Of a stretch of DNA of 35,771 bases, positions 7,738-15,979 are shown in pieces; the first letter of the stretch is position 1, and each line of letters starts with the position of its first letter. Source of the DNA: Lachnospiraceae bacterium (lineage in GTDB: Bacteria; Bacillota; Clostridia; Lachnospirales; Lachnospiraceae); the NCBI GenBank assembly GCA_017479285.1, contig JAFVCL010000054.1:1-35771 (forward strand), in the 5' to 3' direction. A program made the position numbers and the translations under genes. Below the pieces are notes generated by a model that saw nothing but the letters and a program-made list of their open reading frames with translations, was not told the origin of the DNA and ran no database searches.

Positions 7738-8703
7738 ATGGCTAAGACTAAACAGGAAAAGCTTGACGCAAAAGCTGAAAAGGAATACTACAGATCCCAC
7801 AGAAGAAGCACAAAAATAACCTTTGGTGATATTGTATTTAACATATTTGATTACGGATTTTTCGGGTTGTTTACGATACTGTGTTTCTTCCCGTTTTACT
7901 TCCTTTTCATAAATACTATCTCCAATAACGACCTTGTACAGCGGGGACAGATAACCTTTTATCCGAGAGGCTTAAACATAAACAACTATATCGCCATGCT
8001 CCATGTATCAGACCTTGGAAACGCTTTCCTTGTGTCAATAGCGAGGACGATAATCGGAACCGTTGTCATGGTGCTTGCTACCGCTTTCGTGGGTTATCTT
8101 GTTACGAAAAAGGAAATGTGGGGCAGGAAATTCTGGTACAGATTCCTTGTTATAACGATGTACTTCAACGCCGGTACCATCCCATGGTTTTTGAATATGT
8201 CCATGCTTGGACTTACCAATAATTTTCTTGCGTACATCATACCGGGAATAGTTGCGCCCTACAATATCATACTTGTTAAGACCTATATCGAGTCGATACC
8301 GGGTGAGCTGGAGGAGAGCGCGCTGATAGACGGAGCAGGCTTCTTTACGGTCTGGAGAAAGATAATATTCCCGCTTTCGAAGCCTATCCTTGCGACGATA
8401 GCAATTTTCGGCGCGGTAGGACACTGGAACTCCTTTACCGATTCCCTTATCCTTATGCAGAGCGCACCGGAGTTCTTTACGCTCCAGCACAGATTGTATA
8501 TTTACCTCAATACTTCATCAAACCTTGCACAGGTAATGTCCACGGGCGGAAGCTCGGCAAGCAATGCCGCCGCATCAATGATGAACCAGAAGGTGCTTAA
8601 ATATACAATCTCCATGGTAACCGTTATCCCTATCCTCATCGTTTATCCGTTTATGAACAGATATTTCGAGAAGGGTATCATGCTTGGTGCGGTCAAGGGT
8701 TAA
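7738..8703 (+). CDS. lplC: Sugar ABC transporter permease, LplC/YtcP type
   Basis: A 321-residue permease with six predicted membrane helices, the partner of the LplB subunit upstream. The EAA loop for contact with the ATPase is GELEESALIDGAG...IIFPLSKP near residues 187-215. It starts 14 bases after lplB with a perfect GGAGG at 7724-7728, so the two are surely co-transcribed and translated in equal amounts. The family serves complex saccharides (aldouronates, oligosaccharides); the substrate here is inferred only from neighbouring GH26 and esterase genes. Confidence 0.92.
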   Translation: MAKTKQEKLDAKAEKEYYRSHRRSTKITFGDIVFNIFDYGFFGLFTILCFFPFYFLFINTISNNDLVQRGQITFYPRGLNINNYIAMLHVSDLGNAFLVSIARTIIGTVVMVLATAFVGYLVTKKEMWGRKFWYRFLVITMYFNAGTIPWFLNMSMLGLTNNFLAYIIPGIVAPYNIILVKTYIESIPGELEESALIDGAGFFTVWRKIIFPLSKPILATIAIFGAVGHWNSFTDSLILMQSAPEFFTLQHRLYIYLNTSSNLAQVMSTGGSSASNAAASMMNQKVLKYTISMVTVIPILIVYPFMNRYFEKGIMLGAVKG

Positions 8704-8751
8704 AAAAGTTGATTCCATCGCGGAGGCGATGAGAACATAGGAGGATTAAAT

Positions 8752-10473
8752 ATGAAAATGTTTAAGAGAATCGCCGCTCTTGCACTTGCGGGTGTAATGA
8801 CGGCAGGGCTTTTTACCGGATGCAGCGCCGGTGGAGGCAAAAAGTCCGGAAAGACGATCACGCTTACTGTTTTCTCACAGCTTGCTAACTTTTCCGGAAT
8901 TCAGCAGGGATGGTCAGCAGATATCCTTAAGGACAAATTTAATGTTGAGATAAACATTGTTCCCGACCTTAACGGAATGCTCCAGACCCGTATGGAGGCA
9001 GGAGACCTGGGAGATATCGTTATCTGGGGCTCTGACGGAACCCAGTACACCAATGCTATCGCCGCAGGACTTCTTTACGACTGGAACGAGGACGACCTTC
9101 TTGCCGATTACGGTCCCTATATCAAGGACCACATGGCTGCGGCTCTTGAGAAGAACTCACACATTAAGCCCGAGGGAATGGAGGACGATACGACTGTATA
9201 CGGCTTCGGACACGCGGTTGCAACCACCTCTGAGGATCACCAGTCATTCTTCTATACATGGGATGTGCGCTGGGATCTCTACAAGCAGCTCGGTTATCCC
9301 GAGGTAAAGAATTATGCGGATATGCTTCAGCTCTTCAAGGATATGAAGGAAATCTGCCCTACGGACGATAACGGAAATCCCACATACGCTGTATCAATCT
9401 GGCCTGACTGGGACGGAGATATGGTTATGTATGTAAAGTCCACCGCTACCGCATATTATGGCTATGACGAGCTTGGACTCGGACTTTATGATCCCACTAC
9501 CGGCGACTATTATGACTGCCTTGGAAAGAAGGCTGACGGCTCATACGGTCCTTATCTTGAGAGCCTCCAGTTCTACAACAAACTTTACCAGGAGGGACTT
9601 GTAGATCCCGACTCTATGACAAATACCTGGGATAAGATGGCTGAGAAGGCTTCCGCAGGCGGAACATTCTCTTCAATCTTTAACTATTCCGGTCGTTCTC
9701 TTTACAACACCGATGACCACATGGCTGCCGGAAAGATGATGTGCTCCCTTACTCCTGCCGAGGCTACTCCTATCGTTTACGGTATGGATGTTTACGGCGG
9801 AAACAGAATCTTTTCAATCGGAGCAAAGACCCAGTATCCCGAGCTTTGCATGGAGATACTTAACTATCTTTGCACACCCGAGGGAAGAATGGTTATGGAG
9901 TACGGTCCTCAGGGCGTTACCTGGGACTATGACGAGAACGGCAATACCTACTTCACCGAGCTCGGAAACAAGTGCCACAACGATATCAACACTTCCATGG
10001 CAGAGGCCGGATATCAGGGCTCGTTCCACGACGGTCAGCCCCAGTGGAACAATATAACATGGGCTCTCGATGCAATCAACCCCGATTCAAACGGAGAGCG
10101 TTACAATTCCGATTACTGGGCAAGCAACAATGTAACCGCAAAGTGCGATGTTGAGCAGGATTGGAGAGATTTCACGGGATGCCTTACCACTGATGAATAT
10201 ATGGAAAAGGGCGGCTACAGACTTGCTCCCGCAACCACATTTGTAGGCGGTAAGAGAGATGACGATATGCAGACAAAGTGGGATCAGACCACGGAGTGCA
10301 TAAGAACTTACTCCTGGAATGCAATATATGCAAACAGTGATGAGGAGTTTGACGCGATCGTTGAGGAGATGATCACAAAGGCTAATTCCTATTACTATCA
10401 GGAGTGCCTTGACTGGTCTCTTGAGGAGGCTGCAAGAAGACATGAGGCAGAGCTTGAGGTAACGGGCAAATAA
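8752..10473 (+). CDS. Extracellular solute-binding lipoprotein of the sugar importer
   Basis: A 573-residue solute-binding protein of the LplA-like type. The signal peptide ends in the lipobox LFTGC with Cys24 as the lipidated residue, so it is tethered to the outer face of the membrane. Many Trp and Tyr residues through the mature part fit binding of a sizeable sugar chain. GGAGG at 8740-8744 gives the start. It is third in the lplB-lplC order, and its base composition matches the highly expressed surface protein upstream. Family assignment is firm; the ligand is unknown and may be a manno-oligosaccharide. Confidence 0.9.
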   Translation: MKMFKRIAALALAGVMTAGLFTGCSAGGGKKSGKTITLTVFSQLANFSGIQQGWSADILKDKFNVEINIVPDLNGMLQTRMEAGDLGDIVIWGSDGTQYTNAIAAGLLYDWNEDDLLADYGPYIKDHMAAALEKNSHIKPEGMEDDTTVYGFGHAVATTSEDHQSFFYTWDVRWDLYKQLGYPEVKNYADMLQLFKDMKEICPTDDNGNPTYAVSIWPDWDGDMVMYVKSTATAYYGYDELGLGLYDPTTGDYYDCLGKKADGSYGPYLESLQFYNKLYQEGLVDPDSMTNTWDKMAEKASAGGTFSSIFNYSGRSLYNTDDHMAAGKMMCSLTPAEATPIVYGMDVYGGNRIFSIGAKTQYPELCMEILNYLCTPEGRMVMEYGPQGVTWDYDENGNTYFTELGNKCHNDINTSMAEAGYQGSFHDGQPQWNNITWALDAINPDSNGERYNSDYWASNNVTAKCDVEQDWRDFTGCLTTDEYMEKGGYRLAPATTFVGGKRDDDMQTKWDQTTECIRTYSWNAIYANSDEEFDAIVEEMITKANSYYYQECLDWSLEEAARRHEAELEVTGK

Positions 10474-10527
10474 CAGTCCTCACTCAAATTAAAGATTGCG
10501 TTTTCGCAAAGATTATTGTTTAATTGT

Positions 10528-10560
10528 AGAGGGGTTACTTAATTGTGGCCTCTCTATTAT
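10528..10560 (+). terminator. Weak terminator-like hairpin after the binding protein
   Basis: AGAGG (10528-10532) and CCTCT (10549-10553) can pair and are followed by a T-rich CTATTATTATT stretch without a real T run. It may only reduce read-through into yesL. A smaller TTGCG/CGCAA hairpin lies just upstream. Confidence 0.3.
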
Positions 10561-10616
10561 TATTATTATGTTTAATATGCATAGACACTTTTACAGTTTA
10601 ATAATTGCTTGGTATT

Positions 10617-11306
10617 ATGAAATTATTCAGTATAGAAAGCCCGCTTTTTAAATTTTTTGACAGGCTTTGGGATCTTATAAAATTAAATTTCTTCTGGCTT
10701 ATCTGCAGCCTTCCGTTAGTAACCATCGGTGCTTCCACCGCGGCGGCTTTTTCAATAACGCTGCATATGGCAGATGATACGGAAGGGTATATTGTAAAGC
10801 CTTTTTTTAAAGCTTTTAAAGAAAATCTTAAAAAAGGTATACCGATGGGGATCATCTTTCTTATCGGTGGATATGCTCTCTATCTTTTGTTCCAGCTCGC
10901 ATTTAAGGCGGAAAAATATGAAGGCTGGTTTCTTGCGGCGGCGATAATACTTGCGGTTTTACTCTATACCGGCTTCGTATATTCCTTTGCGCTCCTTGCA
11001 AGGTATGAGAACGGCTTTATAGCAACGATAATGAACTCATACAGGATCTCGATAAGATATATCGGAAGAACCTTGCTTCTTGCCGTACTTATCGCGCTTG
11101 AGACCGGGCTTTTTATCTGGAACATCCCGCTTATGGCTGTCGGGTCACTGATAGCCCCCTCGTGTATAATGCTTACGATAAGCGGTTTCGCCTTAAAGAT
11201 ATTCAAGGAACTCGAAAAAATGCCGGGCGCGGTAACGAATCCGGAGATGCTTCAAAACGACGGAAGCGATGAAAACTTTTCAATTGATGATGGCGATGTG
11301 CGCTGA
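10617..11306 (+). CDS. yesL: YesL family (DUF624) membrane protein
   Basis: A 229-residue membrane protein of the YesL family, nearly always found beside LplB/LplC-type sugar importers; its role is unknown. The N-terminus MKLFSIESPLFKFF and the block SLPLVTIGAST near residues 34-44 are typical, and about five hydrophobic helices follow. The ATG at 10617 matches the usual family start, yet no SD sequence precedes it, and a TATTAT -10-like box (10613-10618) overlaps it. A TTG four codons upstream would be the only other start. The acidic tail (DDGDVR) is probably cytoplasmic. Position after the solute-binding gene supports a link with the importer. Confidence 0.85.
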   Translation: MKLFSIESPLFKFFDRLWDLIKLNFFWLICSLPLVTIGASTAAAFSITLHMADDTEGYIVKPFFKAFKENLKKGIPMGIIFLIGGYALYLLFQLAFKAEKYEGWFLAAAIILAVLLYTGFVYSFALLARYENGFIATIMNSYRISIRYIGRTLLLAVLIALETGLFIWNIPLMAVGSLIAPSCIMLTISGFALKIFKELEKMPGAVTNPEMLQNDGSDENFSIDDGDVR

Positions 11307-11341
11307 AAATGCGGCGTGTGGCGCCGGGTAAGGGAGAAACT

Positions 11342-11845
11342 ATGTTTTTGGAAAAATTCTATCCAGATCAGGAGATCGGTTCGGCTTATGATATTCCCTA
11401 CGAAAAGCTGTATGAGCTTGGGTATCGCGGTATCCTGTTCGATATTGACAATACACTTGTAACACACGGCGCTCCCGCAAATAAAAAGGCTGTTGCGCTC
11501 TTTAGAAGGCTGCACGCGATAGGCTTTAAGACCATGCTTATATCCAACAACAAGGAAGCGAGAGTCAAGCCTTTTGCGGATTCGGTAAGCTCAAGATATC
11601 TCTACAAGGCAAATAAACCCTCAAGAAAAGGCTACCTTGAGGCTATGCGCATTATGAAGACGGCCCCCGGAACGACGCTTTTTGTGGGGGATCAGCTTTT
11701 TACGGATGTGTGGGGAGCGAAGAGAACGGGTATCTTTTCGTATCTTACAAAGCCCATCCATCCCAAGGAGGAGATCCAGATCATCCTTAAAAGAAGGCTT
11801 GAGGCAATCGTGCTTTTCTTTTATCACAGAAAATACAGACAGTGA
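11342..11845 (+). CDS. yqeG: YqeG family HAD-IIIA phosphatase
   Basis: A 167-residue cytoplasmic HAD superfamily phosphatase of the YqeG family. The catalytic motif is FDIDNTLV with Asp34 and Asp36; the Ser/Asn block LISNNKE and the GDQLFTD block supply motifs II and IV. The start at 11342 follows AGGGAGAAAC; the frame is open 11 codons further upstream but without a site. In B. subtilis yqeG lies near the shikimate dehydrogenase gene, and here aroE follows 54 bases downstream, so the order is conserved. The natural substrate is not established for most members. Confidence 0.9.
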   Translation: MFLEKFYPDQEIGSAYDIPYEKLYELGYRGILFDIDNTLVTHGAPANKKAVALFRRLHAIGFKTMLISNNKEARVKPFADSVSSRYLYKANKPSRKGYLEAMRIMKTAPGTTLFVGDQLFTDVWGAKRTGIFSYLTKPIHPKEEIQIILKRRLEAIVLFFYHRKYRQ

Positions 11846-11899
11846 TCATTGCATAAATCTTTCGAGCATTTGCGAAAGAAGGAATACGAGGAATAACCA

Positions 11900-12826
11900 A
11901 TGGATATTAACGGACATACAAGGGTTCTCGGCGTAATAGGTAATCCGGTTGAGCATACAATGTCGCCGGTCATACATAATAATCTTGCGGCAGCTACCGG
12001 AGAAAATCTTGTATATACGGCTTTTCATGTTGAGAATGAAAATGTGGGGGATGCGGTAAAGGGAGCGTATGCGCTTAACCTTCTTGGAATGAATGTTACC
12101 GTTCCGCACAAGAGCGCCGTTATACCGTATTTAAAGGAGATTGACCCTCTTGCCGGGCGCATCGGAGCGGTAAATACGCTTGTAAGGTGTGAAGGCGGAT
12201 TTAAGGGTTACAACACGGATATGCCCGGACTGTTAAGAGCAATGGAGCATGACGGTGTCGCTATTAAGGGGGAGGAGATAATCCTGCTCGGAGCCGGGGG
12301 CGTTGCAAGGGCTGTTGCTATGATGCTCGCAGATAATGGGGCGGCACAAATATATATTTTAAACCGTTCACTAAAAAAGGCGGAGGAGATAGCCCGTGAG
12401 GTTAATTCTTACTGTAAAAAATCTCACAGCGGATCGGATGGGAATAACTCTTTGGAGCCTTCAAAGGAAGGATTTGAACCGGTAAAGGCCATGGGACTTG
12501 AAGAATTTTCGAGCCTTCCCTCCGATAGAAAATATATCGCTATCCATGCAACGAGTGTCGGGATGCACCCGAATACGGAAGAAGCGGTTATTGAAGATGA
12601 AAAATTTTATAAGCTTGTAAAGACAGGATATGATATAGTTTTTAATCCCCTTGAAACTAAATTCATGAAGCTTTGTAAAGCAGCCGGAGGGGAAAGCTTT
12701 GGCGGCCTTAGGATGCTTTTGTATCAGGGGATAATCGCTTATGAGCTGTGGACCGGAAAGAGTATTTCGGATAACCTTGCGGATGAGGTATACGAAAAGA
12801 TGCTTGATGCGATGCGTAATTTCTGA
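11900..12826 (+). CDS. aroE: Shikimate dehydrogenase
   Basis: A 308-residue enzyme that reduces 3-dehydroshikimate to shikimate with NADPH. The shikimate site is seen in SP at 22-23 (TMSPVIHN), the catalytic Lys71 in NVTVPHK, Asn92 in GAVNTL and Asp107 in YNTDMPG. The nucleotide fold has GAGGVARA at 131-138. It is somewhat longer than the usual 270-290 residues; a poorly conserved Ser/Lys-rich insert lies near residues 172-195. GAGGA upstream of the ATG is the ribosome site. It is followed after 8 bases by aroK and then aroQ, forming a short aromatic-biosynthesis operon. Confidence 0.95.
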   Translation: MDINGHTRVLGVIGNPVEHTMSPVIHNNLAAATGENLVYTAFHVENENVGDAVKGAYALNLLGMNVTVPHKSAVIPYLKEIDPLAGRIGAVNTLVRCEGGFKGYNTDMPGLLRAMEHDGVAIKGEEIILLGAGGVARAVAMMLADNGAAQIYILNRSLKKAEEIAREVNSYCKKSHSGSDGNNSLEPSKEGFEPVKAMGLEEFSSLPSDRKYIAIHATSVGMHPNTEEAVIEDEKFYKLVKTGYDIVFNPLETKFMKLCKAAGGESFGGLRMLLYQGIIAYELWTGKSISDNLADEVYEKMLDAMRNF

Positions 12827-12834
12827 GGGCTGTA

Positions 12835-13383
12835 ATGAAGAGACAAAAGAAGGATAATATAATACTCATCGGCTTTATGGGAAGCGGAAAAACCTCTATC
12901 GGAATCAGGTTATCATATAAGCTGCAGTTGGTTGTGGAGGATACGGATAAGATAATCGAGGAAAGAGAAGGAATGCCTATATCCGAGATTTTTAAGGCAA
13001 AGGGAGAAGGGTATTTCAGGAACCTTGAGACAGGGCTTCTAAGGGAAATCCGTGATTCCGACGGAAGAAAAATCTACTCCCTCGGCGGAGGCACTCCGGT
13101 TCAGCTCCAGAATCAGTCGCTTATATGCCAGTGCGGAAAGGTTATTTATCTTCGGGCAAAGCCGGAAACTTTGTATGCGCGTCTGAAGAATGATACCACG
13201 AGACCGCTTCTAAGGTGCGATGATCCGCAGGAGCGTATAAGGGTTCTGCTCTCGCAGCGCACCGGGGTTTATGAAAGGTGTGCGGATTTTATCGTTGATG
13301 TGGACGATAAGGAGCAGGGTGAGGTGCTCGAATCCATACTTGAATATTTGGAACAAAAAACAATTTCAGAGGAGAAAAAATGA
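12835..13383 (+). CDS. aroK: Shikimate kinase
   Basis: A 182-residue P-loop kinase that phosphorylates shikimate at the 3-hydroxyl. The Walker A motif is GFMGSGKTS at 13-21; DTDKIIEE near 37-44 and the block YFRNLETGLL and SLGGGTPV bind shikimate, and RPLL lies in the lid region. The start has only a weak GAGGG site, eight bases after the aroE stop, which suggests translational coupling. Its stop overlaps the aroQ start by four bases (ATGA). Confidence 0.95.
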   Translation: MKRQKKDNIILIGFMGSGKTSIGIRLSYKLQLVVEDTDKIIEEREGMPISEIFKAKGEGYFRNLETGLLREIRDSDGRKIYSLGGGTPVQLQNQSLICQCGKVIYLRAKPETLYARLKNDTTRPLLRCDDPQERIRVLLSQRTGVYERCADFIVDVDDKEQGEVLESILEYLEQKTISEEKK

Positions 13384-13811
13384 AAATACTTGTAATTAAC
13401 GGACCGAACTTAAATTTCCTCGGGATAAGAGAGAAGAACATATACGGCAACGAGGATTATGATTACCTTGTGAATATGATAAAGGAGGCGGCTGCGGAGA
13501 GGAATGTGGAAGTGGAATGCTTCCAGAGCAACCATGAAGGTGCTATCATCGACCGGATCCAGCAGGCATATTTTGACGGAACCGGAGGAATCGTGATAAA
13601 CCCCGGGGCATATACACACTACAGCTACGCTATTCATGATGCGCTTGCTTCCGTTACGACGATACCGAAATGTGAGATTCACATATCGGATATAACGGCG
13701 AGAGAAGAGTTTAGAAAAGTCTCCGTTACGGCTCCCGCATGTGACGGACAGATATACGGAAAGGGTCTTAAGGGATATATCGAGGCTATTGATTTTATTC
13801 TTTCCAGATAA
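13380..13811 (+). CDS. aroQ: 3-Dehydroquinate dehydratase, type II
   Basis: A 143-residue type II dehydroquinase, which turns 3-dehydroquinate into 3-dehydroshikimate, the substrate of AroE. GPNLNFLG and IREKNIYG carry the catalytic Tyr22 in the flexible lid; INPGAYTHYSYAIHDAL and EIHISDI are the other family blocks. Length is normal for the dodecameric enzyme. The start overlaps the aroK stop, and a GAGGAG site lies inside the aroK end. The next gene, efp, has its own promoter; aroQ next to efp is a known Firmicute arrangement. Confidence 0.95.
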   Translation: MKILVINGPNLNFLGIREKNIYGNEDYDYLVNMIKEAAAERNVEVECFQSNHEGAIIDRIQQAYFDGTGGIVINPGAYTHYSYAIHDALASVTTIPKCEIHISDITAREEFRKVSVTAPACDGQIYGKGLKGYIEAIDFILSR

Positions 13812-13825
13812 TCTGATTTTTATTT

Positions 13826-13855
13826 TTACAGCCGATTACAGCCGGTTTACAGCCG
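13826..13855 (+). repeat. Three phased copies of TTACAGCCG
   Basis: TTACAGCCG occurs at 13826-13834, 13836-13844 and 13847-13855, with offsets of 10 and 11 bases, so all three face the same side of the helix. It lies just past the aroQ stop and 60 bases before the efp promoter. Function unknown. Confidence 0.6.
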
Positions 13856-13863
13856 GAATGTGG

Positions 13864-13893
13864 GCATTTACTTAAGTAAATGCAAACTTTTTT
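13864..13893 (+). terminator. Terminator-like palindrome after aroQ
   Basis: A 20-base perfect palindrome at 13864-13883 (GCATTTAC, loop TTAA, GTAAATGC) is followed by AAAC and six T (13888-13893). It can act as terminator of the aro operon. Confidence 0.6.
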
Positions 13894-13913
13894 GGACTAA
13901 CTGAAAATTTTTA

Positions 13914-13942
13914 TTGAAAGTTTAGCTTTCTTTTGTTAAAAT
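13914..13942 (+). promoter_or_regulatory. Promoter of efp
   Basis: TTGAAA at 13914-13919, a 17-base spacer and TAAAAT at 13937-13942, with TGT at 13934-13936 as an extended -10. The predicted message starts near 13949, leaving a 35-base leader with GGAGG at 13971-13975. Confidence 0.8.
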
Positions 13943-13983
13943 ATTTGAGTATTGTGACTAAAACCGCATAGGAGGATTTAAAA

Positions 13984-14547
13984 ATGGCTGAAATTACGGC
14001 TGGTGATATCAGAAACGGAGTTACCTTTGAGTATGACAGTAAGGTTTTCCAGGTACTCGAGTTTTTACATGTTAAGCCCGGTAAGGGTGCTGCGTTTGTG
14101 CGTGTAAAGATGAAGGATGTAAAGAACGGTGGCGTAAGGGAGCTTACCTTTAACCCTGTTCAGAAGTTCACTCTTGCAACCATCGAAAAGAAGAAGATGC
14201 AGTATCTTTACAAGAATGATGATATGTTTGTATTCATGGATATGGAGAGCTATGAGCAGATCGAGCTTCCTGAGGCTGAGATCGGCGATTCCATGAAGTT
14301 TGTGCTTGAGAATATGGAGTGTACCATGCTTTCGCATAACGGACAGATTTTCTCCGTTGAGCCTCCTATGTTTGTTGAGCTTAAGATTACCGAGACAGAG
14401 CCCGGACTTCGCGGCGATACCGCTACGAATGTTACCAAGCCCGCTACGGTTGAGTCGGGTGCAGAGATCCGCGTTCCCATCTTCATTAACGAGGGTGATG
14501 TTATAAAGATCGACACCAGAACCGGAGAATATCTCGGAAGAGCATAA
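13984..14547 (+). CDS. efp: Elongation factor P
   Basis: A 187-residue translation factor that binds between the P and E sites and relieves stalling at polyproline. Three beta-barrel domains are visible: the KOW-like N-terminal domain with the loop KPGKG (31-35) and the modified Lys34 at its tip, the middle OB domain, and the C-terminal OB domain ending IDTRTGEYLGRA. Which modification is used cannot be told here: no EpmA, EarP or YmfI gene is in the window. It has its own extended -10 promoter and GGAGG site and is closed by a terminator, so it is a single-gene unit. Confidence 0.97.
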   Translation: MAEITAGDIRNGVTFEYDSKVFQVLEFLHVKPGKGAAFVRVKMKDVKNGGVRELTFNPVQKFTLATIEKKKMQYLYKNDDMFVFMDMESYEQIELPEAEIGDSMKFVLENMECTMLSHNGQIFSVEPPMFVELKITETEPGLRGDTATNVTKPATVESGAEIRVPIFINEGDVIKIDTRTGEYLGRA

Positions 14548-14582
14548 GACGGTACGCTTCCGATATATATTTACAGACTGAT

Positions 14583-14617
14583 AGAGCAATTTCGTTATAC
14601 ACGGGATTGCTCTTTTT
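14583..14617 (+). terminator. Terminator of efp
   Basis: AGAGCAAT (14583-14590) pairs with ATTGCTCT (14606-14613) around a 15-base loop and runs into TTTTT (14613-14617). Confidence 0.85.
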
Positions 14618-14658
14618 GCGTTGGAAAAAAGTTTAGGCGATAAGCCGGAAAGGAATTT

Positions 14659-15612
14659 ATGTCTGTAAAAGAGTTTACCGAAAAAGTCAGAAAAGCAGTT
14701 CAGGAGGTACTCGGAAACGAATACTTCGTGGAGGCAGTGGAAAATGAAAAATTAAACGGAATAAAATACCATGGTATCAGTATTCATTCAAAGGATAAAA
14801 ATGTCACTCCCGTCATATATATGGAGAATTTTTGCAAAAGATATGAGGAGGGTAGAACTCTCGGCGATATTGTGAATGAAATCGTAAAGCTCTATTGGGA
14901 ATATGCGCCAAAGGAGAGTATCGACCTTGAGTTTATAAATGATTTCGAGAGCGTTAAGGACAAGATATGCATGAAACTTTGCAACAGGGAAAGAAACAGT
15001 TCGTATCTTGAGGAATTGGCACATATTGATTTTCTTGACCTTGCCATTATTTTTTATATGGTGGTCGATGAATGCCCGAATGGGATAGGAACGATAACCC
15101 TCAGGAATGACCTTATCGAGGGCTGGAATGTTAAAACAAGCGACCTTATGGCCCTGGCAATGGAAAACACCGTAAGAACTCAACCTGTCCTTAAGAAATC
15201 GATGAATGAGTTTCTGAGGGAATATATAAAGCGGAATAATCTGCAAAACAATATGGCGTTTCAGGATATGTTCGGAGAGGCGGACAGGATGCTTACGGCG
15301 TGCCCGGAGCTTTGGATTCTTACCAACAAAAGCATGAGCTACGGTGCGGCAGCGATCCTTTACCCGAAGGAGCTGGAAAGCTTTGCAGATGAGCACGGCT
15401 CGAGCCTTTATATCATACCAAGCTCCGTGCATGAGGTTATCCTTTTGCCGGACAACGCGGATATTTACGCTGACCTGCCCCGTGAGGAGAGGATAAGCAG
15501 TATAAAAGAAATGATCGCGCAGGTAAACGATACGGAATTGCCGAAGGAGGATTTTTTGTCCTATAGCCTGTACTACTACGACAGGGAGGAAAAGAGGGTG
15601 TCGGTTGTGTAG
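14659..15612 (+). CDS. DUF5688 family protein
   Basis: A 317-residue protein that resembles the DUF5688 family, known mainly from Lachnospiraceae and often present in several copies per genome. It starts MSVKEFTEKVRKAVQEVLG, has an ITLRNDLIEGWNVKTSDL block near 155-172 and ends in a PSSVHEVILLPD block near 255-266. No signal peptide, membrane helix or catalytic motif is seen, so a cytoplasmic role is likely, but the function is unknown. AAAGGAAT precedes the ATG. It stands alone between the efp terminator and the brnT promoter; I see no clear promoter of its own in the 40 bases before it. Confidence 0.75.
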   Translation: MSVKEFTEKVRKAVQEVLGNEYFVEAVENEKLNGIKYHGISIHSKDKNVTPVIYMENFCKRYEEGRTLGDIVNEIVKLYWEYAPKESIDLEFINDFESVKDKICMKLCNRERNSSYLEELAHIDFLDLAIIFYMVVDECPNGIGTITLRNDLIEGWNVKTSDLMALAMENTVRTQPVLKKSMNEFLREYIKRNNLQNNMAFQDMFGEADRMLTACPELWILTNKSMSYGAAAILYPKELESFADEHGSSLYIIPSSVHEVILLPDNADIYADLPREERISSIKEMIAQVNDTELPKEDFLSYSLYYYDREEKRVSVV

Positions 15613-15615
15613 GTA

Positions 15616-15635
15616 AACTGTATTAGGAGACAGTT
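15616..15635 (+). promoter_or_regulatory. Inverted repeat upstream of the brnT promoter
   Basis: AACTGT (15616-15621) and ACAGTT (15630-15635) form an inverted repeat with an 8-base gap, ending nine bases before the -35 box. It is a candidate operator for the BrnA ribbon-helix-helix protein, since BrnTA systems are known to be self-regulated; no T run follows, so a terminator is unlikely. Confidence 0.4.
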
Positions 15636-15644
15636 GACCGCAGC

Positions 15645-15673
15645 TTGACATATAATTACGAGGTAAATATAAT
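15645..15673 (+). promoter_or_regulatory. Consensus promoter of brnTA
   Basis: A perfect TTGACA (15645-15650), a 17-base spacer and a perfect TATAAT (15668-15673). The expected first base of the message is 15680-15681, which is the brnT start codon itself. Confidence 0.9.
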
Positions 15674-15679
15674 ATAAGT

Positions 15680-15979
15680 ATGGAGGATATAAGGTTTGTC
15701 TGGGATGTCAAAAAGGCAGGCAGAAATTTAAAAAAGCATGGCGTATCATTTGAAGAAGCAATTACAGTATTTTTTGACGATAATGCGATCCTTTTTGATG
15801 ACCCAGATCATTCTGAGGGTGAGGACAGATTTATCTTATTGGGAATGAGTAAAGAAGCAAATCTACTGATGGTTTGTCACTGTACTCGCGAGAATGATAC
15901 TGTAATAAGAATTATTTCCGCAAGAAAGGCGACAAGGAAAGAAACAGAGGATTATATCGAAATCCGGAGAGAATGGTGA
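15680..15979 (+). CDS. brnT: BrnT family toxin
   Basis: A 99-residue protein of the BrnT family, RelE-fold ribonuclease toxins that inhibit translation until bound by BrnA. The N-terminal block FVWDVKKAGRNLKKHGVSFE and the RIISARKATRKETEDY block near 77-92 are the family signatures; Arg and Lys/His residues in them form the usual active site. No SD sequence precedes the ATG, and the consensus -10 box ends only six bases before it, so the message is probably leaderless. No other in-frame start exists nearby. The 3' end overlaps brnA. The pair is a type II toxin-antitoxin module. Confidence 0.9.
   Translation: MEDIRFVWDVKKAGRNLKKHGVSFEEAITVFFDDNAILFDDPDHSEGEDRFILLGMSKEANLLMVCHCTRENDTVIRIISARKATRKETEDYIEIRREW

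Noticed and set aside
14788-15711. 307-codon open frame on the - strand
   Set aside because: It is the shadow of the DUF5688 gene; composition is unlike a protein, and it runs through the brnTA promoter.
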